A program made the translations under genes and the position numbers. Below are positions 1-11,904 of a stretch of DNA of 64,000 bases, piece by piece (position 1 is the stretch's first letter; every line of letters starts with the position of its first letter). The stretch comes from Nannochloris sp. 'desiccata' (Eukaryota; Chlorophyta; Trebouxiophyceae; Chlorellales; Chlorellaceae). The DNA is taken from assembly GCA_019044685.2 (NCBI GenBank), contig JAGTXX020000011.1, forward strand, positions 372,001-436,000, in the 5' to 3' direction. The notes below the pieces were generated by a model. It was not told the DNA's origin. It worked only from the letters and a program-made list of their open reading frames with translations, and did not search any database.

Positions 1-3000
1 GTTCTTTTGAAGCTATTTCTAGAGACGCAGCGCGGAGAGAAGCTTCTATTTGGCCTTTCTGGTGTGCAAGCTCGACAACTTGATCACCATAAACAGCAGT
101 TCTCCAGCTTGCTAGAGATCGTAGAAGCAATTGACGACGCGTAGAAGACGCACACCATGTAGAAATAGCATCTATATGTTTATTATATGCGACTTCAGTT
201 CTCCAAGTGGAGAAAATGTGGCGTTTCAAGGCAACAGAGGCAATATAAGCTCGGCTCTCGGCTTTCTTTTCTGCTGCACGCAAGGCTAGATCGCGTTGTT
301 GTGCCTCTAAAGCTTCAGATTCTTCTATTTTTCGTACAATACAAGCTTCTTCTGCGCTTTTATTTCGACAATCTATCCACGCAGCAAGCGCTTTAGCCAG
401 CAAAGTGCGTTTTGAAGCCCTGGTAGCAGCTGCTTCTGCGATAGCAAGAGCAGTTGCTCTTCTAGTTGCACGCTGCCATGCTCTAAGCACCTGCCTTGAA
501 AACACCACCTTTCTTGCAGCAATACCCAACAATGTTTCATGAGATTCTTCCCGGTGGATTTCTGTTGCCTCCCTCCACATAGCAAACGCGTTTTTCAATA
601 TTTCACTTTGTCTTTGAGCAACAGAGAAAACTATCAGAGCTTCGTTATTTGTAATACTTGTTTGTGTGTGGTTTCTCCAAGCTTGGAAAGGTGATATAAG
701 ATACCTTTGATTGAAGATTTCAGCAGCAAGATGCACACGAGGATCGTTTTCGGAGAGCTCAGCGACACTTTGGTATTTGAGATGAGCAGAAGTTGCGCGC
801 CAGGCAAAGAATATTCTCTGCATAAAAGCAAACTTGGATGATGCAACAGCAGCTTTATTGAGCGTACGAAGCAGCAATGCTGATTTTGTATAGTTATTCC
901 AAGTGGAAAACAACTGGAAACGAACATGCTGTGTTTTTTGCAATTCCAAAGCAGCCATTTTTTTCGAGCGTTTAGTAGCAAGACGCAATGCAGCAAGGCC
1001 ACTTGCAGCAATTCTGCGAGCTTGTAGAGCAATTCCATACTCTTCAAGGCGCTCTAATTCAAGTTTTCGGGCTATTTTGCCAAGCAAAACCTCCTCAGCT
1101 GCTTCAGCTTGTTGTTTCTGAAGGTTGACCACTGACTCCAGCTCAGCCGCCAGCGCTGCAGCCTCTTTTTCTCTTTTCTGCACCTGCAAGGTCAGCTCTA
1201 TATTCTTGGCCTTTTCTAATTCTACTTCCCGAGCAAGGAAGACGTTAATTTCCAACTTAACAGGCTGCATCGGCTGTTTTTCAACTTCAGCTGCCTCGTG
1301 TAAAGCTGCCTGGAGTTCTACTTCAAGACCATACTGGTGTTGCTGCAGCGTCTCTATTTCGCTTTCCAGTTTAGAAATAGCATTCTCGTGCTCACTAGCA
1401 TCTGATCTCAATAAAGACTCAGAATCTTCTATCTGCCGTTGCAAAGTTTCTATTTGATTTTCTAAATTCTCGATTTCCGCAGCATGCATTTCACGACCTT
1501 GACGAATCCTCTCTATCAGCACTTTGGCTTGTTGTTTTAATTCTTCAGTCTCGCTATTTGCATTTTCCAGCCAATGTTGCAATGCAGCATTAGCCTCTTT
1601 TGCTGCTATTTGGTCCTGGCGTAAAAGCTGATTTTCTGCTTCTACCGAATCTAGTTTCCGCGCTGCCAAAAATAACTTCTCGTTCAATTCTTGAGCTTGT
1701 GCCTCGGCTAGGTTTAAAGAAATTTCAAGGCGGGCAACTGACTCGGTGGCCACTATGTTCTGTGCAGCTACTGTGGTCATATCTATGGGAACTTTTCCTA
1801 TCTTCAATGCTACTGGACAGTTCAATGAACTCGTAGGCCTTGGTGGTGCCCCATTACGAAGAGGAGACGCACCAGCACCAGCACCACCGGCAGCGGGAAT
1901 CACCCAGTTGCAGAAATCAGCATTACCTTCTCCCATATCACCATCAACGACACCGCTAATCAACTCTTGAACAAGGGTATTTTGAAGTTTAATAACATGC
2001 TTTCTCACTTCTTCAGCTTGTTTTGTTGCATTTTCGTCACTGCCTGGTCGAAGCATGCTTACTTTTTGGAGCGCGTGTCGAATGGATACAAACACACTTG
2101 CTACATTAGATGAACTGAGATCCCCACCTCCAGTAAGAACAACAGCGGTCGAAGTTTCTTCTTCGATAAGGCTACCCTCTTTTTCAAAAGATGCGTTTGC
2201 AGCAGCAGCAGCAGAATCTGATGCTGTTGTGGAACGAACAAGCTCCTCCAATTTTGCAGCTCGGTCCGCGAGAATCCTACAAAAGGCGGCATGCCAGGTC
2301 GTGGCAGGACTGGAAGGTTTAGATGCTCCTGTTTTGAGTGCTTTTTCATGCCAAAAAACAACTTCTGCAACTACATTTGCCTCTATTTCTTCATTTTCAT
2401 TATTTAAAATATCGTCATCAAACTCCAGAGACAGCCTTTGTTTTTCATATTGAGACACCAAACGGGCAATGCATTTTTGACGATGCCTTCCCCCTGCTGT
2501 TTTCAACTCACTTGGCCAGAGCATGCTATACATTTCACTGTGCATATTAAACACCTGATGCGCTCTATTGAAAGAATTAATGAGGCAGGTTGTGTTGACA
2601 GCAAGATTGAGCATGGCGTCCTCAACGCCGCAAACAGCATCGGCAGTTTTCTTATCTTCCAAAGTGACAGGCTTGCCATCCAGCTGGTGTAATGGCGACT
2701 TTGACAGCATGGAAATCATACGGTGTCTATAGTTGGGAAGATCAGTGAGAGGATTTCCTTCCAGACTGACGGCTTCAAGGGTGGTGAGCTCTTGCAAGGA
2801 GGCGACGCTAGAAAAGCTCGGCAACAAATTGTCGGCAGCGGAGAATGCACGAAGGTTGGTAAATTGTTGCACATTATTGAGAGTTCTCAGATTGTTTCTT
2901 GAAAGGTACAACACCTGTAGATGAGTAGCGTAAAAATAAAAAATGAGCAACGGGAAATGAGACGAGTGACAAAAATATATTGGCAGTTTCTTTGAAGAGT

Positions 3001-3197
3001 TACAAACGCTAAGCAACCCCCTCGTATCTGCTTGACTGTACCTTTGCGTCTTCATATTGTGGTGGGATCGCGTTTCCAATTTTGGTGATGCTTTTTGCAA
3101 CAATATTTAATTTTTGTGAAAAGTGCTCATTTGATTTTAAGCTCGCCAAGAATCCTGCCAAGGATGCTTCAGCTCCTTTTCTCTGTGATTTTGACAT
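1..3197 (-). CDS. LRR / coiled-coil protein with Sfi1-like W repeats (3' part beyond left edge)
   Basis: The start codon is at 3197. Exon 1 is 3042-3197 and a 127-nt intron follows. Exon 2 runs from 2914 to the window edge with no in-frame stop, so about 1,020 residues are visible and the C-terminus is missing. The N-terminus has a short leucine-rich repeat array (VLYLSRNNL, then LEGNPLTDLPNYR and LDGKPV, an SDS22/LRRcap-like ending). A long Glu/Gln/Ala-rich coiled coil follows. The visible C-terminal third has regularly spaced aromatic-Trp units such as FFAWRAT, PFQAWRNH, FAMWREA, VLRAWQRA and IFSTWRTE, the pattern of Sfi1/centrin-binding repeats. LRR plus coiled coil plus W repeats suggests a basal-body or centrosome scaffold, possibly related to LRRCC1/VFL1; that is inference. 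The exon 1-2 junction is in phase and builds a good LRR. Confidence 0.72.
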
Positions 3198-3495
3198 CTT
3201 CGGATTATTGCTGATTTAATAATATAACATCTAGAAGCGTGTAGCTCTCCATTTTCGAAACAAATATTCAGTTGAAAGTTATGAATTTAGAAATGAATTG
3301 ATGTCAGTCACAGTAGAGAAACCCCACCACCACTGGACCATCAGACAATGTTTAACAATTTATTTATATATTGACAGTGATAGCACGTTTATGTCCGAGA
3401 ACAACCATATTTGAACTTTCTTCTCAGAGTCTGAACTTGATTGACTCTAAAAGTTTCAACCGCCACCCACTGCCAGTCTTTTAACTGCCAGCCTT
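3198..3495. other. Intergenic spacer
   Basis: This AT-rich spacer lies upstream of the LRR protein gene and downstream of the J-protein gene, both on the minus strand. I see no further gene or repeat in it. Confidence 0.5.
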
Positions 3496-5204
3496 TTACT
3501 CCTCCTTTGCTTCGCCGCTACCACCACCAAAACTTTCAATCTGCTTGCCATCAGTCATCGCCCTCAATTTCTGCAATAAACTTCTCGCTCCAGGTGGCAG
3601 AGCCCATTCTTCCTTTGCCCACCGGGGGTCCTCTCCGCGGTGCCACGGCTTTGGAGGAACATACGCCTCCCCCACCTCTGCGAAACACAGCGCTTGCAGT
3701 ACCTCTTCTAAATTATAATCATCTTCATCATCAGCGAAAAATCGATACCCACGCTCATGCATCGATCCAGGTCGTTGAGCTGTTCGGTTATCTTGTCGGG
3801 TTCCTTTCTTCCATTGAATCTCTTCTTCCGTCGGTTCAGGCCTTGCCAAGCTTACAGTCAAGACTTTGCACCGCTCTCCTTTGGCATCCGTATCTTCTTC
3901 TATACTCCAACAACATTCCTCTTGATCGATAACTCGATAATCTCGACGTTTTGCTTCTTCTTCTCGATTTCTCCAATACATCCGTTGTACTACCATAGTA
4001 TTACGTACCTCGACAGATAGTACAGTAGCCCCAAATTCAACACGTACATCTTCAGCATCAATCCAAAATGGCAACTCAATTTGTACCATGGCGTCGTCCT
4101 CCGTCTCAAAAAGTTCATAGGGCGGGTGCATGCATCGAATACCGTCTGAATCACCTTCAAAAATTCGTTTCCACTGCTGCCCAGGCTCTGATTTGGGGAT
4201 AGCTATAGCACACACTCGATTATCAGCAGTGCGGATGGTCTCTATAGCACGAGATGCATCGACTCCGTAGGCAAGTCGTCTTTCTATTAATGGCGGGGAG
4301 TCCTCCGACTGAATAAGTAACATAGAACCAGAACATTCAAAAACCAATTCTCTATCACTATACCCTGTAGGAACTCTACATGCTAAGAAAACAGTCATCG
4401 GGGTTTGCGTCCACATGTAAAATCGAGCTGTCCGAAGATCGTATACGGTGTGCCGGTCATCCCGTTTGAGTATCTCATATGCAACGTCTTTGAAAGCTCT
4501 TATATCTTGCAGTTCTCGTTCTGAACGGTGATTTGGATCCTCTAATGCCATTCTCTTTGCATCATCAATCCGTTTCTTTTCTAAATCACGTTTTGCTAAA
4601 CGTTCATGCATGTGATCTGAGTTGATCAAAGGCCAATGGAGAGGGACGCCATCCTTCCAATGTCGCTTTAAGGTGCAGAATTCACAGATGTGCATACTAC
4701 ATGTCCAGCACTGTTTCGTTGCTGGACGTCGGCAGACTTCGCATGTGACTACCAGCTGTGTGGCAGGGTCACATTGCATTCCTAGGGATTCAAACTCATC
4801 AAGCAAAATATCTTCGCCGCCAAGAGCAGCTCCAGTGGTAGGCCTGACGTAACGGTATTGGAGCTCTTTTGCCCATGTATCATAAACTTGACGGCGTTTG
4901 GAGTCTGAGAGGACTTCGTATGCGTGCTGGATTTGGCCAAAGAGAGCAGAGTCTCCGCCCTTATCTGGGTGATGTTGCCGGGCCAAGCTTCGGTAAGCCT
5001 TTTTAATTTCCTCACTTTTGGCTTTTAACCCGACATCAAGCACGCGATATAATGCATTTCCGTCAATATCTTCAACCTGCGGGAGTTTTATGGGGGTTTA
5101 GCAGGCTTTGCAGAATTTAAAAAAAAGAGAAATCATGCATGTCTAAGCACTGAATTACTTACCTGACCCCAGGGATCCAGCTGTTTTGTTTGCCCTTTAG
5201 TCAT
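3496..5204 (-). CDS. J-domain co-chaperone with B-box-like zinc motif and CS (p23-like) domain
   Basis: Two exons, 5163-5204 (MTKGQTKQLDPWGQ) and 3496-5076, encode 540 residues. The donor is gtaagt, the acceptor is cccgcag, and the junction is in phase. Residues about 22-85 form a J domain with HPD at 50-52, so the protein should stimulate the ATPase of an Hsp70. Residues about 126-165 hold paired Cys/His (CEVC, CWTC, CEFC, then H) resembling a B-box-like zinc site. Residues about 360-470 resemble a CS/p23 beta-sandwich (VQIELPFWIDAEDVRVEF), a fold often used to contact Hsp90. There is no signal or transit peptide, so it is probably cytosolic. The combination suggests an Hsp70-Hsp90 adaptor; client and partner are unknown. 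The CS call is from pattern only. Confidence 0.8.
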
Positions 5205-5466
5205 TACTCCGATTGCTTTAAATATGATGATGTTATTGTTATATCGGTCAGGAGCTTCCACTCTCCAATAAAAGCCAGTCAAAGTTCAACTTCTGGCCTG
5301 AATTCTTTCTTCAGCAAAACAGCCATTGGCTGAGCCAAAATTGCACAGTTCCTTTCAATCATGGCTGGTCTACATGAACTAATAACTCCACAATAATTCT
5401 ATGAATATTCAAAGTGAATTAAAGCACGTTTGATGCTAATTTTTGGCATCTAAATAAATCCATCCC
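5205..5466. promoter_or_regulatory. Divergent intergenic promoter region
   Basis: About 260 nt separate the divergently transcribed J-protein and SHPRH-like genes and must hold both 5' UTRs and promoters. No clear TATA box was recognised. Confidence 0.4.
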
Positions 5467-8400
5467 TTGATTTCAACCCACATGGGCCGCAGAAAGCAGC
5501 AGCAGCCTCAGGCCAACGTCGGACGTGTTGAGGATCGTCCGGAAGAGCCAGAGGATAAAGATCAAGTGCACGAAAACCCTGATTTCGACCTTGACGAGTG
5601 GGAGGAACAAAACGCACTTCAGGCTCGACCTCATAAACGTCGCAGGGAAGCACAGAAGAAAAAGGGCCATATAAACACTTCAACGGGCGCCACCGCAACA
5701 ATACACACTTTAGCTACTGCTGACACTCAGGAGTGGATTTTCTCAGAATTAGAAATCGCTATAAATGGTGAAGAGGTTGCTATTCTCGCTGAAAATGCGA
5801 CCGCCTTGCTAGGAGCCCAAGAGCTCAGTATTAGCCAAGAAGAAGCTACTCTACTGCTCTGGCCAACAGATAATGCAGAAACACCTTTGGGGTACATTGC
5901 CATGCCCTCAGAAGAGCTAGCTGCGCATTTGAAGACCTGTTTGGTAGCTATATTAGCACTCGGCCCTCTCTCCTCAGAGCCGTCTCGTCCCTCCAATGAA
6001 AAAAACCATTTAAAAAATGAAGGTGGTTCTTCTACCAGCAGAGCTTCCGCTGCCCTCAAGTCTCTCAAATGTCCTATTGGTCTCAGGCCTGCTGCTCTAC
6101 AGAAACTTTCAGCTGGTTGGGCAGAGGACTCTCGTCGAGGTAGCTTACCCTTGCTAGAAATATTACGGCGCCTCATCCCTTCTAATGGGATTGGTCGCAG
6201 TTCATTAGACCCTGAATTAGATTTCCCTGAAGACAATGAAGAGAGTAGACATAGGTCATTATACAGCCCTGCTTCCAGAGCTGGTGCAGCAACATGGGGT
6301 GTGTCTTCACCTTCTGGAGCTGCCATTGGCGATGTGGGTAATACTGCTGCTGGGGCAACAGCTGCTGCTGCTGCGGCCAGTTTTGATGCATCTGAGATCT
6401 ATGCTGCAGTAAAGCCAACAGGGCAGGAACCTGAGTTGAATATTGAGCTACCTCAATTACGGCCTACGTTACGTGGGTATCAATGCAGAGCAGCGCAGTG
6501 GATGATAAACAGAGAGCAATTTGGAGGTGGAGAACGTGGCCGTGACGGCGGTTTGCACCCGCTATGGAGAGAAGTGCCTTGCCTTCCTTCACCTTTTTCT
6601 GAACAAGCAGACCAACAGCAACAACTACAACAGCAGCCTACGTCTGAGGGATTAGCTACGCGTAGAAGGAACAAGAAGAAAAAGACGGCAGTGGACAAGA
6701 ATATGAAAAAGAGTACCTCCCCACCACCACTATCGCCACCGCTGCCCTTGACCGCTGTTCCTGAAGAACGGCGAACAAGTTTCTATGTTAATATTTACAC
6801 TGGCCTCCTCTCTCCTCATCCTTTTCCTCCGCCTCCAGGCCCAAAGGGAGGCATTGCCAGCGATGAAATGGGTAAGTTGAAGTTTGAATATTCCTAAAAA
6901 AATCCCTATTATAAAGATTCATCAGTTGTCAAGATATCAGCTATTAGTTTTCTCAACTGGATTTTTCTTCTTTTCTCCATTATCGAATGCAATACTATTA
7001 ACTTACGTTATTCAGACATGATAGATATACTCTAAGATATAAGTTATAAACCTTAATTAGCTGTGACATCTTCCTTCCCTGTTGCAGGTCTTGGGAAGAC
7101 GGTAGAGTTGCTTGCATTGATAATTGGGAACCCATACCGTGGTCCTGCACCTACCTTCCCCACAAATATTACTGCTCCTACCGATGATACAAATAATAAA
7201 AAGGAATCGTTGGCGGGTGGAAAATCGGCGAAGAAGAGAGATGCTTCAGGGGGTGCCAAGTCTCCTATGAAGAGCAAGAAACAGCATGGAGAACGCATAG
7301 ATTGCCCCTGTGGAGCGTATGATAGCGATGGCATGGATACAGGAGGGTATGTAGGCCTGTGGGTGCAATGCAGCGAGTGTTTAGCATGGCAACATGGCCC
7401 CTGCTGCGGTTTTCCAAAGAGAGCGCCTTCTGGAAATTTCAGCTGTCAGCAATGTTTACGAAAAAAAGCAAGTGTTAAAGTGACTCAGCCGTGTGGAACG
7501 ACCCTGATTATATGTCCTACGCCTATTTTAGCGCAGTGGAAGGAAGAAATAAATCGACATGTACAGCCTGGAGCGTTAAAAGTCATAGTGTATGAAGGGC
7601 AACCTCAGCCAAGACCTGGTCAGACGTGGTCAACAAACATAATCACTGCAGCTGACCTTGCTGCTGCTGATATTGTGTTTACTACGTATGATGTATTGAA
7701 AAAAGATCTCTACCATGATTCAGACAACACTGCAGCGCCTGCAGAAACAGATGAAATAGAAGAAACTGAAGGGGAAGCTGCTGGCGGGGGCAGGAGAGGC
7801 GGGGGTAGAATTAACACGAACGTTGCGGGTTTTTCTTTAAGGAGACGACGAAGGTATGAAATCATTCCTACTCCATTAACTCGTCTCCGTTTCTGGCGTG
7901 TGGCTATTGATGAAGCCCAACTCGTTGAGTCTTCCACTGCAAAAGCAGCAGCAATGGCACTGAAGCTTGCCACCGAGCACCGGTGGTGCGTCACCGGGAC
8001 GCCTCTTAGCCGCGGTTTGGAAGACTTACAAGGCTTGATGGCGTTTCTTAAAGTGGAGCCATATGCTGACAAGTATTGGTGGAAAAAAGTGATTCAACAA
8101 CCGTACGAGGCGGGCAGTAGAGCCGCCCGTGCAAGATTACTTCAGCTCCTGCGACCAGCCGACGGCGGTTTATTGTGGCGCTCTGCAAAAGCTGATGTGA
8201 AACATGAGCTTGGCATCCCTCCACAGAACCATCATTTAACGAATTTGAAGTTTAGCGCAATTGAACGGCATTTTTATGCAAGGCAACATCAAGAATGTGT
8301 CGGTGCGGCCAGCAACGCTGTTGGACCTCAAATTTTATCGGCTGCTCAAGCTGCTGCGCGTGCTATGCTCACTGCTGCAAATTTAGCTAAACGGCAGAAT

Positions 8401-11400
8401 GAAGGTGCCAATACTACTGAAGACATTGTCATTGATGAGGATATAACAATAATAGCCACACCTGAGCAAGATCATTTTGAAGATCGCTCCTTGACGCAGC
8501 GGGAGGAACACAAACTTCTTCACCCTTTAATCCGCCTACGCCAAGCCTGTGTCCACCCACAAGTCGGTGCTGGTGGTATACGCGCCTTATCTCAATCCCG
8601 TACGCCAATGACTATGTCTGAAGTGCTCGAAACCCTGCTGGCAAAGGCTACAGTCGAAGCAGAAGATGCTCAACGAATGGTGCTGGCTTCCTTAAATGGC
8701 CTCGCAGGGCTGCTGTTGCTACAAGGACATGTCAGCGAGGCTGTTCGTGCGTATAGAGAAGCTTTGAAACTTGTAGAAGAGAATAAAATCTATATTAGAG
8801 CTGATAAATTGCAGCAATTACATACATTGCACAACTTGGCAGCGGCGTTGGCAGGTCCAGCACTGGGCGATTCTAGTATAGCAAGAACTTTACGAGATGA
8901 TTCTTTAGTGACAGAAGCTGCAAAGTTACGGGACGAATATTTGAATGAAGCGGTTACACGGCTTGCTGCTGCTGAGTTTGAGCTGCAGGAAGTGAGAATG
9001 AATGCTGCAAAAGGCATTTCTGAATTTCAAAAATTGGCGGGGCCAAAACAAGCACCTGGTACGTTTTAGAATGGAAAACAAACAATAATATAATAATTTT
9101 ATTTAGCAGAGTTTATCTTGTTCTTTCATATATTTAGCTAATCCTGTGTTTTCCTTCTTATGTTTTCTTGCAGCTCTCTTGTCTACTTGGTGGATACAAG
9201 CCATCCATTTATTAAAAACGCATGCTACGGACAACGGTGCCCAAATAGTCAACCACATTAAAGTAGAGCTCGGCGAAGCTGATGGATACCGTAGAACCAC
9301 AGAACGCAACGCCGTCAGTATCGCATCCAAATTCCGTGATCTTACGGGTCTGCAAATGATTTTAAGAACTGAACTAGAAGCTTTATCGACAGCCCAAACC
9401 ACTGCGCTGTCGTCATTTCAACAGCTGAGCAGTGAAGTTGCAAACCCCTCTGCGTCCTTGGTAGCTCTAGCTGCGTCGTGTACACGCTGTCGTACTGTAG
9501 ATCCAAGTACTGGCACTGTGTGTAAGCATTGCCACCTCGATCAGAAATTGGTTGGCTGGGAATCGAGGTTGTATACGTTGATCGCTTCTGCAATGGAAGC
9601 AGGCGGCGCTGTTTCTGTAGAGGATGCTGCGTTGGCAGAGTATAATCAACAGATTAATCGTCGTGCTGGGCGTGGTGGGCTAGGAGAAGAGGATAACTTA
9701 ACAGCAAGTGGTGGGGGTGGCGGTAACGGTGGAAGTGGTCGAAGATCTGCTGCGGGTATCTCTAGAACTGTGTTGGTGCATACAGCAAGTCAAGCTGAAA
9801 AGGCGTTAAAGATGCTTGCACATCATCTACGTATATTACATGTCCCTCATGGCCCTTTAGCTGCACAACGAGATCTGTTAGTAGCTGCTGCCAAGGCACA
9901 GCTCGACGGGTTGGATGCTGCAAAAAAGGAATTTATGAAGGTGAGGGCAGTGATGCTGCAGCAAAGACTGAAGTTGTATGCTTTAGATGAGCTGGAGATG
10001 TGTATTATGAGGATGCAGTAAGTCATTTCACTCAAATTACTATATTAGTTTACTGGATATTCGCGTGTTTCTATTTATCTAATTGACTCTGATGATCTTC
10101 TTGAATTATGGCTGATATAAAAAATTTGAAATATTTTTTCTTTTCTGTTTCTCTTCTTTCTTTTTATCTATCTGCAGGGTTCGCGCTCCATATGAACATC
10201 TTACCCCCAGTGAAGAGCTCTACAAAATCCACGAAGTAGAAATTCCTATCAAAAGCACTGAACTTAGTGCCGAGAAAGCCGTTTCTTCTGCAGAACTCCG
10301 TCGCTGCCTCGGAACTCTTCGGTATTTACAAGGACTCAAAGCTGAGCAAGAACGCGTGCGTGCTGCTGCTGCTCTTGGGGGTGGAGGTCCAAGCCGCCCT
10401 CAAAAACTAGGCGGTGGAAGCGACCGTGACCCTACTACGAGGAGGAAAGAAAATGGTACTGGAGCTTCAGAAGAAGGAGAAGGAGATGGTGTGACATTAC
10501 CTGATCAGCCCCAATGTCCTATTTGTCAAGACACCCTTGGCAGAGAACAATGCATGCTTCCTTGTGGCCATCGTCTCTGTTGTAGGTGTCAATTGCATTT
10601 AGCTGAACAGATTCCAGTCAATCAACCACAAGAATCAAAAAGATTTGGGTGTCCTACCTGTCGTGCGCGTGTACCTCTAGTTGAAGTTGCGTATATAGAT
10701 ACTGAAAGGGATTTAGAAGATATGGAAGACAAACAAGGAAGAGATGATGTAGTAGATGTACATAACAGTCAACATGGCACTGCTGCCGATGCAGCAGGTG
10801 TTGCTGCCGATGCGGGCGGGAGTAGTTCTAGAAAGAAGCAGCCTGCCGCTGTTCTTTCTACTCCTGCGCCTGCTGGGAATAGCATTAATTATTCCATCTC
10901 AACTGGTGAAAAGTCTATTCGAGTACGTGGTAGTTACGGAACTAAATTGGAAGCTGTAGTACGACGCCTAGTCAGCATCACCCAGTCAGATTCAACTGCA
11001 CGAGTTCTGGTATTTTCTAGCTGGAAAGATGCATTAGAGTTGGTATCGCATGCGTTAACTGCAAATAGATTACCTCACTTGTATCCCAAGACTGCGAAAA
11101 CGTTTAATGCTGCGTTGGACGAATTTAGACAAGGTCATGAAAGACAGCTTGTTGCTCATGCTGCATCTATCCCCTCGGCCACTGCCGGTGGAAGTACTAC
11201 TGGTACTGCAGCAGCTACAGATAAAGTGTCACCTCGTATTCTTCTTTTATTAATGAAACAAGGTGGCAATGGCCTTAATCTGCAACAAGCACAGCATGTT
11301 GTTTTTATCGAACCTATCCTTGATCCAGCAGAGGAGGCGCAAGCTGTGGGTAGAGTTGACCGTATTGGTCAAACGAAAGCCACCCACGTGCATCGGTTTG

Positions 11401-11606
11401 TTATTCAGCATAGTATTGAAGAGAATGTGCATCGGTTGGGGCAGCATCGTGCTGCGGCGATGGATTTGGCAGCTGCAGCGGTGAGACGGGGGAAAGCGGC
11501 AGGTGATAGAGGGGCACTGACGTTGAGAGATGTGGCTGCGCTATTGCAGGAGGATACCGGTGGATTGATGGGGTCTCAAGAACTCGCCGCATGGAATAAT
11601 AATTAG
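5467..11606 (+). CDS. SHPRH-like SNF2 ATPase with PHD and RING fingers (E3 ubiquitin ligase)
   Basis: Four exons, 5467-6871, 7088-9058, 9174-10017 and 10178-11606, join in phase to 1,882 residues. An ATG at 5482 (MGRRKQQQ) is an alternative start giving 1,877. The first intron splits helicase motif I, rebuilt as DEMGLGKTVE. A PHD-type zinc finger (CPCGAYDS to CQQC, about residues 542-590) is inserted inside the ATPase, followed by the DEAQ box (AIDEAQLV) and GTPLSRG. A C3HC4 RING (CPIC, CGHRLCCRC, CPTCRARV) lies at about 1519-1571, before the helicase C lobe (GGNGLNLQQA, VGRVDRIGQT). This order is that of SHPRH and its plant homologues, which act in ubiquitination and chromatin or DNA damage tolerance. 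The low-complexity Gln/Pro/Lys stretch in exon 1 is lineage-specific. Confidence 0.9.
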
Positions 11607-11904
11607 GATCCAAAACGTATCGTATTATTACTTGTTTGCACACACCTCTGCACCTCAGTTTTATGTGTCTGTTTTTGTTGTATAAGCATTTTTGCTCTTT
11701 GATCTGGCTGTTCTGTTTTATTATTTGATTGTTACACAAAATGGAAAAAAAGTACGTGTCGCCGAAAAAACGGACAGAAGAGAAGGGCTTGTGCTAATTT
11801 ATTAGTTATTTATTTATAGTATGCTTTATGCCGTTGTTCAAAGGTCTCTCTCTTTATTTAATTTATTCTTTTTTATAAAATATACAACCTAAAATGCCTT
11901 TATT
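11607..11904. other. Convergent 3' intergenic region
   Basis: This AT-rich spacer lies between the stop codons of the convergent SHPRH-like and HSP101 genes. It presumably holds both 3' UTRs. No gene was seen. Confidence 0.5.
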
